Positions 8,778 to 16,486 of a DNA stretch of 62,020 nt are shown in pieces. A program made the translations under genes and the position numbers. This DNA is from Labilithrix sp. (GTDB lineage: Bacteria > Myxococcota_A > Polyangia > Polyangiales > Polyangiaceae), in the NCBI GenBank assembly GCA_019637175.1, contig JAHBWD010000051.1, forward strand, positions 1 through 62,020, written 5' to 3'. The notes below the pieces were generated by a model. The model made no database searches, was not told the DNA's origin, and saw nothing but the letters and a program-made list of their open reading frames with translations. Each line of letters starts with the position of its first letter. Position 1 is the first letter of the stretch.

Positions 8778-9707
8778 TCAAGGGAGCGTCTGATCGAGAC
8801 AATACGTCAGCGGCTGGGTGACGCCCCCGGGGATCGGGACGTGCCCGGCGCCCTGGATCTCGCGGTAGTCGAGCGGGAACGACTTGGCCTCGAGGTCGGT
8901 CTTCGTGGCGCGCGCTTGAGCGATCGCGCCGTCGTTCGTGCCGATCTGGAGCGCCACGGAGATCTTCCGCGGCGCGCCGGCGGTGAGCTGCGGACCGAGG
9001 GGATTTGCAGCAGCCATCACGCCGGCGCACGCCAGCGACGCCGATGCGTCCATGCCGTAGCGGAAGGACATGTAGCCGCCCTGCGAATAGCCGAACACGA
9101 CGAGCTTCTTCGCGTCGATCGATCCGCTGGCGACGAGCTCTGTGCGGATCGCGTCGAGCAGAGGCAGATCGATGTTGCCATTTGCGACGGTGCGATACGG
9201 GTCCCAGTCGACGCCGGGGACGGTCTGGGCGCCGACGGTGATCGTCTGCTCGATGCCCTGAGGCGCGGCGAGGACGAAGCCCTTCGAAGCCGCGAGCGAC
9301 TCGAGGGTGCTCGTCGCGATGAAATTCGAATGCGTGTCGCCGTTGCCGTGGAGCGCGATCACGAGGGGCACCTTGCCGCTCGCGACCGCCGCGGGAACGA
9401 CGACGATGACGGAGCGATCCTGGCCGGCGGCCTTGATCGTCTTCGTGGTCTTGCCCGGCGTGAGCGGCGCCGCGCCCGACGAGCCGCTCGCGCCGCTCGT
9501 TCCGGAGGTGCCGCTCGTTCCCGAAGTGCCGCTCGCGCCGGAGGTGCCGCTCGTTCCCGAAGTGCCGCTCGTTCCCGAAGTGCCGCCCGCGTCGTCGCTC
9601 GACGACGCGGGTCCCGGTCCGGCCTCGTCGCCCGAGCAGCCGCCGGCCAACGCCGCGAGCGCGAGACCCGACGACGCGACGAGGGCGACGATCGCCGGCG
9701 ATCTCAC
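8778..9707 (-). CDS. Esterase/PHB-depolymerase-like alpha/beta hydrolase lipoprotein
   Basis: A 309-residue protein. The GTG start at 9707 overlaps the upstream stop codon (GTGA), so translation is probably coupled. The lipobox is LAGGC. It is followed by a low-complexity linker of Gly-Thr-Ser and Gly-Ala-Ser triplets (about 35-80). The catalytic domain is of the LpqC/feruloyl-esterase/PHB-depolymerase type: VIALHGNGD (oxyanion), VDWDPYRT, FGYSQGGYMS (nucleophile Ser) and a C-terminal GAGHVPIP (His). It probably hydrolyses esters at the cell surface; the substrate is unknown. Confidence 0.85.
   Translation of the reverse strand: MRSPAIVALVASSGLALAALAGGCSGDEAGPGPASSSDDAGGTSGTSGTSGTSGTSGASGTSGTSGTSGTSGASGSSGAAPLTPGKTTKTIKAAGQDRSVIVVVPAAVASGKVPLVIALHGNGDTHSNFIATSTLESLAASKGFVLAAPQGIEQTITVGAQTVPGVDWDPYRTVANGNIDLPLLDAIRTELVASGSIDAKKLVVFGYSQGGYMSFRYGMDASASLACAGVMAAANPLGPQLTAGAPRKISVALQIGTNDGAIAQARATKTDLEAKSFPLDYREIQGAGHVPIPGGVTQPLTYCLDQTLP
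9485..9588. repeat. Short tandem repeat encoding a TSG/ASG linker
   Basis: Nearly exact 9-bp units (variants of ccgctcgtt / cccgaagtg) repeat across about 100 bp inside the esterase gene. They code for a run of Gly-Thr-Ser with two Gly-Ala-Ser interruptions. Unit length is a multiple of three, so copy-number changes would lengthen or shorten the linker without a frameshift. Confidence 0.85.
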
Positions 9708-10684
9708 GACCCCCTCGCGCGGCGTTGGCTGGAGGAGGGATCGAGCGCGTCGAGCAGCGCGACGAACTCGGCCGGGGGGCGGAAGCGCAGCGTGTCGGCT
9801 TCGATCTCGCAGGGGAGCCGAACGAACGTGAGCACGTCGTCTTCGTCGCCGGTGTCCGGCCGCAGCCAGTAGAGATCGGCGCTGATCGATCCGGGCCCGT
9901 CGGCGTGCATCCTCGCGGTCGTCTGGATCATGGCGTCGAGCGCGCGAACGACGCGCAGATCTTCGATCGGGTGATAGATGACGGTGTGACGGTGGGGCAC
10001 TGCCACGAGCGTGCCGTGCGGGCCGACGGCGTCGTATTCGTCGAGGAAGAGCGCGTGCGTCGCGGCGAAGAACGTCGAGCCTCCCTCGAGCACGCCGACG
10101 GAGGCGCCCTCGCCGACGTCGATCTTCCCGCGGGGCAAGAGGCCCTCGCCGCGCACGTTCGCGAGCGCGACGTCGAAGACCTCGTCGTCGCCCACCGACC
10201 AGCGCGCGCGATCCTCCTGACGCACCGACACGACGGACTCGGGCAGATCGAACGTCAAGACGGCGACGAGGCCGTCGGCGAGCGCCCAGGTCACGAGGGG
10301 AACGTCGGGCAGCTCGTCTTGGACGTAGAGGCGGAGCTTCACCGCGTCGCGCGCGAGGAGCCAGTCGCGCGAGAGCTCCTCGGCGGTGCGGCCGGCGCCG
10401 ACGTCGAACGCGACGTCGAAATGGTGGCGGATCGCGTCGTTCCACGCGTCGCGCGGCCTCGCGCGGCAGATCTGCGAGAGGTTCGCGAGGCCGAGCACGT
10501 CGGGCCGAGCGGCCGCGTCGCCGCGGTCGATGTGGACGCAGCCGACGTCGAGGTCGAAGCGATGACGAAGGCCGCGTCGCTCGAGATCGGTCGCGAGCGT
10601 CGCGACGAACCACGCCCACTCCTCGGGCGCGAACATCGACGCCCAGTCGGGGACTTTTCCGGCGGTGTCGTCGCGTCGAGGCAT
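9704..10684 (-). CDS. Uncharacterised protein (possibly DUF1444/YtpQ-like)
   Basis: A 326-residue soluble protein with no signal peptide or membrane segment. The ATG at 10684 is preferred over the ATG at 10693 because a TAGCAT hexamer ends 7 nt upstream. The segment DVALANVRGEGLL and the surrounding alpha/beta pattern remind me of the DUF1444 (YtpQ) family, but this is weak. The C-terminal third is acidic. It is followed by the esterase gene with a 4-nt overlap, suggesting a functional pair. Confidence 0.7.
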   Translation of the reverse strand: MPRRDDTAGKVPDWASMFAPEEWAWFVATLATDLERRGLRHRFDLDVGCVHIDRGDAAARPDVLGLANLSQICRARPRDAWNDAIRHHFDVAFDVGAGRTAEELSRDWLLARDAVKLRLYVQDELPDVPLVTWALADGLVAVLTFDLPESVVSVRQEDRARWSVGDDEVFDVALANVRGEGLLPRGKIDVGEGASVGVLEGGSTFFAATHALFLDEYDAVGPHGTLVAVPHRHTVIYHPIEDLRVVRALDAMIQTTARMHADGPGSISADLYWLRPDTGDEDDVLTFVRLPCEIEADTLRFRPPAEFVALLDALDPSSSQRRARGS

Positions 10685-10691
10685 CACCGTC

Positions 10692-10697
10692 ATGCTA
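10692..10697 (-). promoter_or_regulatory. Extended -10 element (TGG-TAGCAT)
   Basis: TAGCAT preceded by TGG; 7 nt separate it from the ATG at 10684. It predicts a leaderless transcript for the 9704-10684 gene inside an otherwise cotranscribed gene run. Confidence 0.55.
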
Positions 10698-10708
10698 CCA
10701 GCGGCGCT

Positions 10709-11611
10709 TCAGCCGCGCTCGCCGCGGGCGAACGCGATGAGCAGCTCGTTCACGCGGTCGGGCGCGGTGTTCTGCACCCAGTGCGTCGCCTCGGGGATGT
10801 GCACCACCTCGGCGTGGGGAACGAGCGCCGGCGGCGGCGCCGCCAGCTCGATCCCGAGGTAGCGATCCTGATCGCCCCAGATGACGAGCACGGGGCACTC
10901 GATGGGCACGATCTTCGGCGTGCTCCCGACGAGGCTGCGTCGGATCGACGAGCGATAGTAGTTGAGCGCGGCGGTGAGCGCGCCGGGCACGCGCATGGCG
11001 GCGACGTAGGGCTCGATCTCGTCTTCCGGGATGCCGTCGCTCGCGAAGCCCTTGCGCATCGTCGCGAAGTCGCCGCTGGCGATCGCCTTCTCGGGGATCG
11101 CGGGGAGCTGGAAGAAGAACATGTACCAGCTCTTCTTGAGCTGCTTGAGCGTCTTCATGCCCTGGCCGATCTTCACCGGATGGGCGGCGTTGAGGATCGC
11201 GAGGCGGCTCACGAAGGGCGCGTGGAGCTGGGCGAAGTACCACGCGACCGCGCCGCCCCAGTCGTGCCCGACGACGATCGCGCGCTCGCGCCCGAGCGCG
11301 GCGATCAAGCCGGCGACGTCGGCGCACAGGCGCTCGAGCGCGTAGGCGGCGACGCCCTCGGGCTTGTCGGACTCGTTGTAGCCACGCATGTCGGGCGCGA
11401 CGGCCCAGAAGCCCGCGGCCGAGAGCGCGCGGAGCTGATGACGCCACGACCAGTAGAGCTCCGGGAACCCGTGGAGGAGCACGACGAGGGGAACGTCGTC
11501 GGGCACCGGCGCGTCGCCGTTCGGTCGCGCCTCGGCCACGTGGAGGCGCACCTCTCCGACGTCGATCCTGCGATGAAGGAACCCGTCGTCGCGAAGCTCG
11601 AGAGACGCCAT
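10709..11611 (-). CDS. Epoxide hydrolase-like alpha/beta hydrolase
   Basis: About 300 residues, cytoplasmic. All hallmarks of the soluble epoxide hydrolase / haloalkane dehalogenase branch are present. These are the oxyanion motif HGFPE, the nucleophile GHDWGG (Asp), lid tyrosines in SWYMFFF and NYYRSS, the acid in WGDQDRYLG, and the His in THWVQ. It probably opens epoxides by water attack. The ATG at 11611 overlaps the stop of the HEAT gene by one base (TGATG), and a GTG at 11614 overlaps it by four. Either way it is translationally coupled to that gene. Confidence 0.9.
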   Translation of the reverse strand: MASLELRDDGFLHRRIDVGEVRLHVAEARPNGDAPVPDDVPLVVLLHGFPELYWSWRHQLRALSAAGFWAVAPDMRGYNESDKPEGVAAYALERLCADVAGLIAALGRERAIVVGHDWGGAVAWYFAQLHAPFVSRLAILNAAHPVKIGQGMKTLKQLKKSWYMFFFQLPAIPEKAIASGDFATMRKGFASDGIPEDEIEPYVAAMRVPGALTAALNYYRSSIRRSLVGSTPKIVPIECPVLVIWGDQDRYLGIELAAPPPALVPHAEVVHIPEATHWVQNTAPDRVNELLIAFARGERG

Positions 11612-14082
11612 CACACCTCCAGAAGGCGAGGGGGCTGGTCGCTCGTGTGCTCCCTCACGCCGAGCGATTGGAGCGATCGCTCGGCGCGCGATCGGAGAAA
11701 GCTGCGCGGATCGCCGAGCATCGCCATCAGCTCGGGGACGAAGCGCTCGTCGTCGGGAGCGTTCTCCGCGACGACGGCGCGCACCTGATGATTGCCGCCT
11801 CGAAGGCCTCCGATGAGGACGTCGTTCCCCTCGGGCCGATTCAGCTTCGCGAGCGCGCGCACGAAGGCGACGAGGTGGCTCGGCGCGTCGTCGTACTCGT
11901 AGGCCGAGGTCGGCGGCTCGGCGAAGAGGCGCGCGGCGGCCTCGGCGAGCGGTCGCACCGACGACGCGTCCGCGCGCTCGGCGAGGTGCGTCGCGACGTT
12001 GTGACGGAAGACGCCGAGCGGATCGCGGAGCGCGTCGTGCAGCGCGTCGAGGCCGCCTTGCGCCTCGAGCGCGTCGAGCACGACCGCGTAGTAGCGGCGC
12101 GTCGAGGGAACGGCGACGCCCCAGGCGGCGAAGGTCTCCTCCGCCGCGCGGCGCACGCGATGATCGTCGCGGGTCACGAAGTGTCGGACGGCCTCGTGGC
12201 CGAGGAAGAAGGGATTGTTCTCACCCTCGGCGCGCAGCGCGGCGAGCTCTTCGAGCGAGCGCAGGCCCCACACGCGCCTTCGCGACGTCTCCTCGCGACG
12301 GAACGCGGGCTCCCAGAGCGCGCGCTCGAGCGCGCGGCGCAGCTCGACGCTCCGGCCGCCTTCGAGGCGGCCGCGGGTCTTCGCGAGCGCGGTGAGGCGC
12401 ACCATCTCCGCGCCCGGCTCGAGGCCGGCGAGGCCTTCGAGGAGCGCGGCGGCGCGCGCGCGGAGCTTCTCGTCGTCGGTCTGCGCGCCGCCGATCTCGC
12501 CGACGGCCCAGATCGCTTCGCACGTCGGGGGCTCCTTCGGCGAAGCGAGCAGCCGATCGAGCGTCGCGAGCGCGGGCACGTGGCGGATGCGCCCGAGCGC
12601 CCAGGCCGCGACCGGGAGGATCGCGCGGTACTCGTGGCTCCGCGACTCGAGGACCTCGAGCAGCGCGCTCCCCGCGCGCTCGTCGCGGAGGGTGCCGAGG
12701 GCCGTCACGATCTCGCGCACGAGGACGCCGCGCTCGATCCCTTCGCGCCAGCTCGGCATGGGGTTTCGCGCGAGCAGCGCACGAAGCGCGCCCTCGGCGC
12801 GCGCGTCGCCGAGCGCGGTCAGGGCGCGCACGACCGCGGTCTCGAGCTGGCGCAGGCGCGCGGGCTCGCGATCGAGCAGCTCGATCAGGGGCGTGACCGC
12901 GCGCGGATCGCCGAGCGCGCCGAGCATCTCGACGGCGCTGATGTCTCCGGTTCGCGCGCGCGCGACGAGCGCCGGCACGACGGAGCGATCGCCGAGCTCC
13001 GCGAGGGCGACGAGCGCCTCTTCGTGCGCGGGCGACGTCGCGAGGGGATCGGCCTCCGATCGCGTGGCGTCGACCATGCCGACGAGGCGTTCGGTCATCT
13101 TCGCGCGCTCGGTCGACGACGCGACGCTCGGCTTCGCTCCCGCGCGCGCCGCGCGCAAGGCGATGGCGCGCCGGCGCGCGAGATCGCGCGCGAGCGCGGT
13201 GCGCGGGCGTCGCGAGTCGTCGAGCGCGTCGGCGATGACCGCCGCCGCCTCGCGGACGACGCGATCGGGAGACTCGCGCTGCGCGCTCGCGACGGCTCGA
13301 GCCTCCGCCGACTCGGCGCGGAAGAACGCCTCGACGAGCGGGCCGAGCGCGAGCGCGCGCGGCTTCCCCTTTGGCTTGCCGCGCCCGTCCGGCGGATCGG
13401 GGCTCGCGAAGGGACGATGCGCGAGGCTCTTCGCCGCGCGCCGCACCGCCGCGTCGTTCGAAGTGAGCAGCTCGAGGAGCCCGCGCGCACGCTCGAGCGC
13501 GGCGCGCATTCCCTCGAGCTCGGCCACGCCCGCGGCGGGGAGCTTCGCGCGGAGCTCCGAGGCGACCGCGGCGTCCGTCGCGTCGAGCGCGCACGCCAGG
13601 GCGAACGTCGACGCGTCGCGGAACGCCAGCCGAGGCGCGCTCGGAATCGCGCGAGGACGCACGGCGGCCGCGATGGCGGGATCGATCGTCGCCACCATTC
13701 CGCGGGAGGGGCTCGCCTCCTCGCCGAGGACGTAGAGCCAGAGCTCGCCTCGCTTCGTCGACCCGAAGGGCACGGCGCCCGCGAGGAGCGCGCACAGCTT
13801 CGCGCGGCCGAGGGATTGACGACGCGCTGCGCCGACGACGGAGGCGAACGGCGCGCTCGCCTTGCGAGGGTTCGGCAGCGGCACGAGCTCTCCGAGCGCC
13901 CGCTGCCCGGTGAGATCGAGGAGCTGCGCGAGATCGTGCGGGAGCGCGACGAGCGCGGAGGGCTCTCGCGCGCGCGGCGAACGCGCCGCCTGCGCACTGG
14001 AGCGCGACATGAAGCGCGCGAATCCGCGACTGAGGAAACGCTCCGGCGCCGCGGCCGCACGAAGCATCCAACCCGAGCTCAC
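11611..14082 (-). CDS. HEAT-repeat protein
   Basis: An 823-residue, strongly helical, Ala/Arg/Glu-rich protein. Repeats of about 30-45 residues with the PBS-lyase-type HEAT pattern are clear (for example LGDPRAVTPLIELLDREP, LGTLRDERAGSALLEVLES and the C-terminal MLGDPRSFLRSRAERSL). Such solenoids act as protein-binding scaffolds. There is no signal peptide. The GTG start at 14082 is the longest choice; an ATG at 14067 is also possible. It lies 37 bp after the histidine phosphatase stop and is coupled to the epoxide-hydrolase-like gene. Confidence 0.8.
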   Translation of the reverse strand: MSSGWMLRAAAAPERFLSRGFARFMSRSSAQAARSPRAREPSALVALPHDLAQLLDLTGQRALGELVPLPNPRKASAPFASVVGAARRQSLGRAKLCALLAGAVPFGSTKRGELWLYVLGEEASPSRGMVATIDPAIAAAVRPRAIPSAPRLAFRDASTFALACALDATDAAVASELRAKLPAAGVAELEGMRAALERARGLLELLTSNDAAVRRAAKSLAHRPFASPDPPDGRGKPKGKPRALALGPLVEAFFRAESAEARAVASAQRESPDRVVREAAAVIADALDDSRRPRTALARDLARRRAIALRAARAGAKPSVASSTERAKMTERLVGMVDATRSEADPLATSPAHEEALVALAELGDRSVVPALVARARTGDISAVEMLGALGDPRAVTPLIELLDREPARLRQLETAVVRALTALGDARAEGALRALLARNPMPSWREGIERGVLVREIVTALGTLRDERAGSALLEVLESRSHEYRAILPVAAWALGRIRHVPALATLDRLLASPKEPPTCEAIWAVGEIGGAQTDDEKLRARAAALLEGLAGLEPGAEMVRLTALAKTRGRLEGGRSVELRRALERALWEPAFRREETSRRRVWGLRSLEELAALRAEGENNPFFLGHEAVRHFVTRDDHRVRRAAEETFAAWGVAVPSTRRYYAVVLDALEAQGGLDALHDALRDPLGVFRHNVATHLAERADASSVRPLAEAAARLFAEPPTSAYEYDDAPSHLVAFVRALAKLNRPEGNDVLIGGLRGGNHQVRAVVAENAPDDERFVPELMAMLGDPRSFLRSRAERSLQSLGVREHTSDQPPRLLEV

Positions 14083-14119
14083 TTGGGGGCATGGATGGTC
14101 GGCGCGAAGCGCCAGCCGG

Positions 14120-14659
14120 TCAAGTCACGAGCTTCATCGGGAGGTGCGAGGTTTCGTTGTACGACACCACCCGCACCGCGCCGGTGTCCCGGATCAGGAC
14201 ACGGGTGAGGCCGCAATGGTTCGTGGTCATGCGCATCCACTTGGCGATCGGCGTGCGAAGGGCGCGGCACATGAAGTAGCGAATGAGGTTTCCGTGACAT
14301 ACGACGAGCTCGGTGCGGTTCGATCGGCTGACGCGGAAGAACTTCTGGTAGGCGCGATCGGCGCGCCGCCGGTCTTCCAGCCGCTCCGATGGCGGGACGT
14401 CGTAACCCTCGATCTTCGTGTAGAGGCCTTCGCGCAAGAGGCCGGTGTGACGCGGCCGGGCGAGCGTGCGGTGGGTGGCGATGATCTCGGCCGTCTCCTT
14501 CGCCCGCGGCAAGGTGCTCGACCAGATCGCGTCGATCGACAGCCCGTCGAGATACGTGGCCGAGAGCCGCGCTTGTTCGCGGCCGAGGGGGGTGAGCAGG
14601 CCGCCGTTCTCGGGCTCGTATTGACCGTGCCGGAGCAGGACCAGGGTGCGCGTACCCAC
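14120..14659 (-). CDS. Histidine phosphatase family protein (phosphoglycerate-mutase-like)
   Basis: A 179-residue member of the histidine phosphatase superfamily. The catalytic RHG motif is at the N-terminus (VLLRHGQYEPE, His about 11). An acid/His pair follows later (VVCHGNLIRYF). The length suits a small SixA/PhoE-like phosphatase rather than glycolytic mutase. GTG start; a TAGAGT hexamer ends 9 nt upstream. It lies 18 bp after the flavodoxin-fusion gene, so it may be either cotranscribed or separately started. Confidence 0.85.
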   Translation of the reverse strand: MGTRTLVLLRHGQYEPENGGLLTPLGREQARLSATYLDGLSIDAIWSSTLPRAKETAEIIATHRTLARPRHTGLLREGLYTKIEGYDVPPSERLEDRRRADRAYQKFFRVSRSNRTELVVCHGNLIRYFMCRALRTPIAKWMRMTTNHCGLTRVLIRDTGAVRVVSYNETSHLPMKLVT

Positions 14660-14668
14660 GAGAGGGCT

Positions 14669-14674
14669 ACTCTA
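14669..14674 (-). promoter_or_regulatory. Possible -10 element (TAGAGT)
   Basis: The hexamer ends 9 nt before the GTG of the histidine phosphatase gene, a little longer than the 6-8 nt seen at the clearest leaderless starts in this window. Confidence 0.35.
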
Positions 14675-14677
14675 CGC

Positions 14678-16486
14678 TCAACGCGGTCGCTCGCGGTAGC
14701 CCGGAGGAGCGACGGCGCGATAGAGGCGCTCGACGAGCGCCATCGCCTCGCCTCGCGGTATGCCGACGGCAGCTCGCGCCTCCGCGAGGCGGACGCCGAT
14801 CTGGAACGCGTCGTCGCGGTCGTCGACGAAGAAGCCGCCGTACGTCTCCACGTAGCCGAGGCGCAGACCGTGGAGGCCGATACGGTAGAGCATGCGCGCG
14901 AGCCAGTAGCGCGGCACCTCGGTCGCCGCCGCGCCGATCGACGCCGTGACGGTGGAGGGTGACGCGGCGTCGACGCGGAGCGCGGCGCCCTTCTCGCCAT
15001 TCACCTCGACGGGGAGCTCTCCGGCGCCTGCGTCTTCGTAAGGCACGAAGGGCGGCGCCGGCGTCGCGGTCCACGAGGGCGGAACGGGATCGGGCGCGAC
15101 GGCGTCGGACGCGAGCACGAGGGCGCGGACGATGCCCGCGCCGTCGAGCGACGCGCCTTCCGAGAGGCGGAGCAGATCGCACGCGGCGTGCGGGCCGCCG
15201 CTCTCGGCCTCGAGCACGATCACCCACCCTCCGTGCGCGGGCGCGATCGCCTGCGGGAGCTCGACCAGTGAGAGCGAAGTGCGTCCGATGCGCGCGAGCA
15301 CGCCGGGCGCGCTGCGGATCGACGCGAGCGCCATCGGCGGCGCCTTCGACCCGTCCGCGACGTAGACCTTCGCGTCGCCCTCGCGCCCCGGCGGGATCGG
15401 CAGCGGCGACCAGGTCGGCGGGGTCGGCTTGTTCGCGCAATACACGAGGCTCAGCCCGGAGCGGCGCATGCCCGGAGGAAAGTCGAACGGATCGAACGGC
15501 GGTCGCAGGCGCCCTGGCCAGTGGAGGATCCCCTCGGGGTGGAGGACGAGATCGCCGACGCGGTGGTTGTAGCGAGCGACGTCTTCGCCCGAGCTCGGGT
15601 CGGTCAAGAAGGTGCGGAGCGGGAAGCGGTCGACGAGGTCGTCGCCCGTCGGCAGCGCGACGGCCCACTCGTCGCTCAGGTTGATGTGTGCAAAATACAA
15701 TGGTTCGGAGGCGGCCGTCACCTCGAGCTGCACGTCGTCGACGGTCGCGCAGATCGTGAGGCAGTGCTCGAAGCGATCGGGGCGCGCCGCGATCTCCCGC
15801 AGGTTGTGGCGCGCCACGCCGGGAGGCGGCGGCGGACGATCCGCCGGAGGGTAGCTCCAGCTCCGCGCCGTCTCGTGCCGCTCGGGCCCGGGCGGCGCGA
15901 GCGTGCTGCGGGAGAGCCCTCGCTGCCAGCGCACGGCGGCCTTCGCCACGCGCCGCCCGAGATGCTCTGCGGTCTCGAGATCGCCCCGCGGCAGCACGCC
16001 TCCGCCCGGTCGCGACTGGGCCATCGCGCCGAGGTGGCTGCCGAGGCGGTTCGTCTCGCCGTCTTCGTCGATCGCCGAGGCGTACGTCGGCGGCAGGCCG
16101 AGCCCGATCCAGACCATGCCGTGCTGCGCGGCGAAGACCGCGAGCTGCGTGAGCGTGCCGAGCTTGTCGCCGCTCAGCGCCGCGGAGTGGGTGAAGCCGG
16201 CCGCGAGCTTGTCGCGCCAACCTTGGAGCGCCCAGACCGCGCTCGTCGCGTCCATGAACGCCTTGAAGCCTGCCGACGCGCTGCCCATGTAGGTCGGCGA
16301 TCCGAAGACGATGGCGTCCGCCGTCGCGAGCAGATCGTGCGCGCGCATCGCCTCGGCGGCGCTGAAGAGGTGCGTCGTGACGCTCACGCCCGCCGCGGTG
16401 ACGCTGCCGGCGCCGCGCGCGACGGCCTCGGCGAGCGCGCGCGTGCGCCCGGTCGCGGAGTCGTAGACGACGGCGACGACCGTCAC
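14678..16486 (-). CDS. Flavodoxin/WrbA-like domain fused to a large cupin-like C-terminal region
   Basis: A 602-residue fusion. Residues 1-187 are a flavodoxin-type FMN domain: YDSATGRTRAL is the phosphate loop, FGSPTYMGSASAGFKAF is WrbA-like, and GLPPTY and GSHLGA follow. Residues about 225-602 match no family I know. A stretch at 262-350 (PLYFAHINLSDEW, then RVGDLVLHPEGILHWPGRL) has the look of a cupin, as in homogentisate-type dioxygenases. The GTG at 16486 overlaps the upstream stop (GTGA), so it is translationally coupled to the Cys-type hydrolase. An FMN redox half joined to a cupin-like half suggests a redox or oxygenase enzyme. Confidence 0.75.
   Translation of the reverse strand: MTVVAVVYDSATGRTRALAEAVARGAGSVTAAGVSVTTHLFSAAEAMRAHDLLATADAIVFGSPTYMGSASAGFKAFMDATSAVWALQGWRDKLAAGFTHSAALSGDKLGTLTQLAVFAAQHGMVWIGLGLPPTYASAIDEDGETNRLGSHLGAMAQSRPGGGVLPRGDLETAEHLGRRVAKAAVRWQRGLSRSTLAPPGPERHETARSWSYPPADRPPPPPGVARHNLREIAARPDRFEHCLTICATVDDVQLEVTAASEPLYFAHINLSDEWAVALPTGDDLVDRFPLRTFLTDPSSGEDVARYNHRVGDLVLHPEGILHWPGRLRPPFDPFDFPPGMRRSGLSLVYCANKPTPPTWSPLPIPPGREGDAKVYVADGSKAPPMALASIRSAPGVLARIGRTSLSLVELPQAIAPAHGGWVIVLEAESGGPHAACDLLRLSEGASLDGAGIVRALVLASDAVAPDPVPPSWTATPAPPFVPYEDAGAGELPVEVNGEKGAALRVDAASPSTVTASIGAAATEVPRYWLARMLYRIGLHGLRLGYVETYGGFFVDDRDDAFQIGVRLAEARAAVGIPRGEAMALVERLYRAVAPPGYRERPR

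Noticed and set aside
7329..9872. 847-codon plus-strand open frame across the CehA-like and esterase genes
   Set aside because: Composition is that of an antisense shadow, and it crosses two real genes and their gap.
11647..14208. 853-codon frame opposite the HEAT gene
   Set aside because: No domain; the minus strand has regular HEAT repeats.
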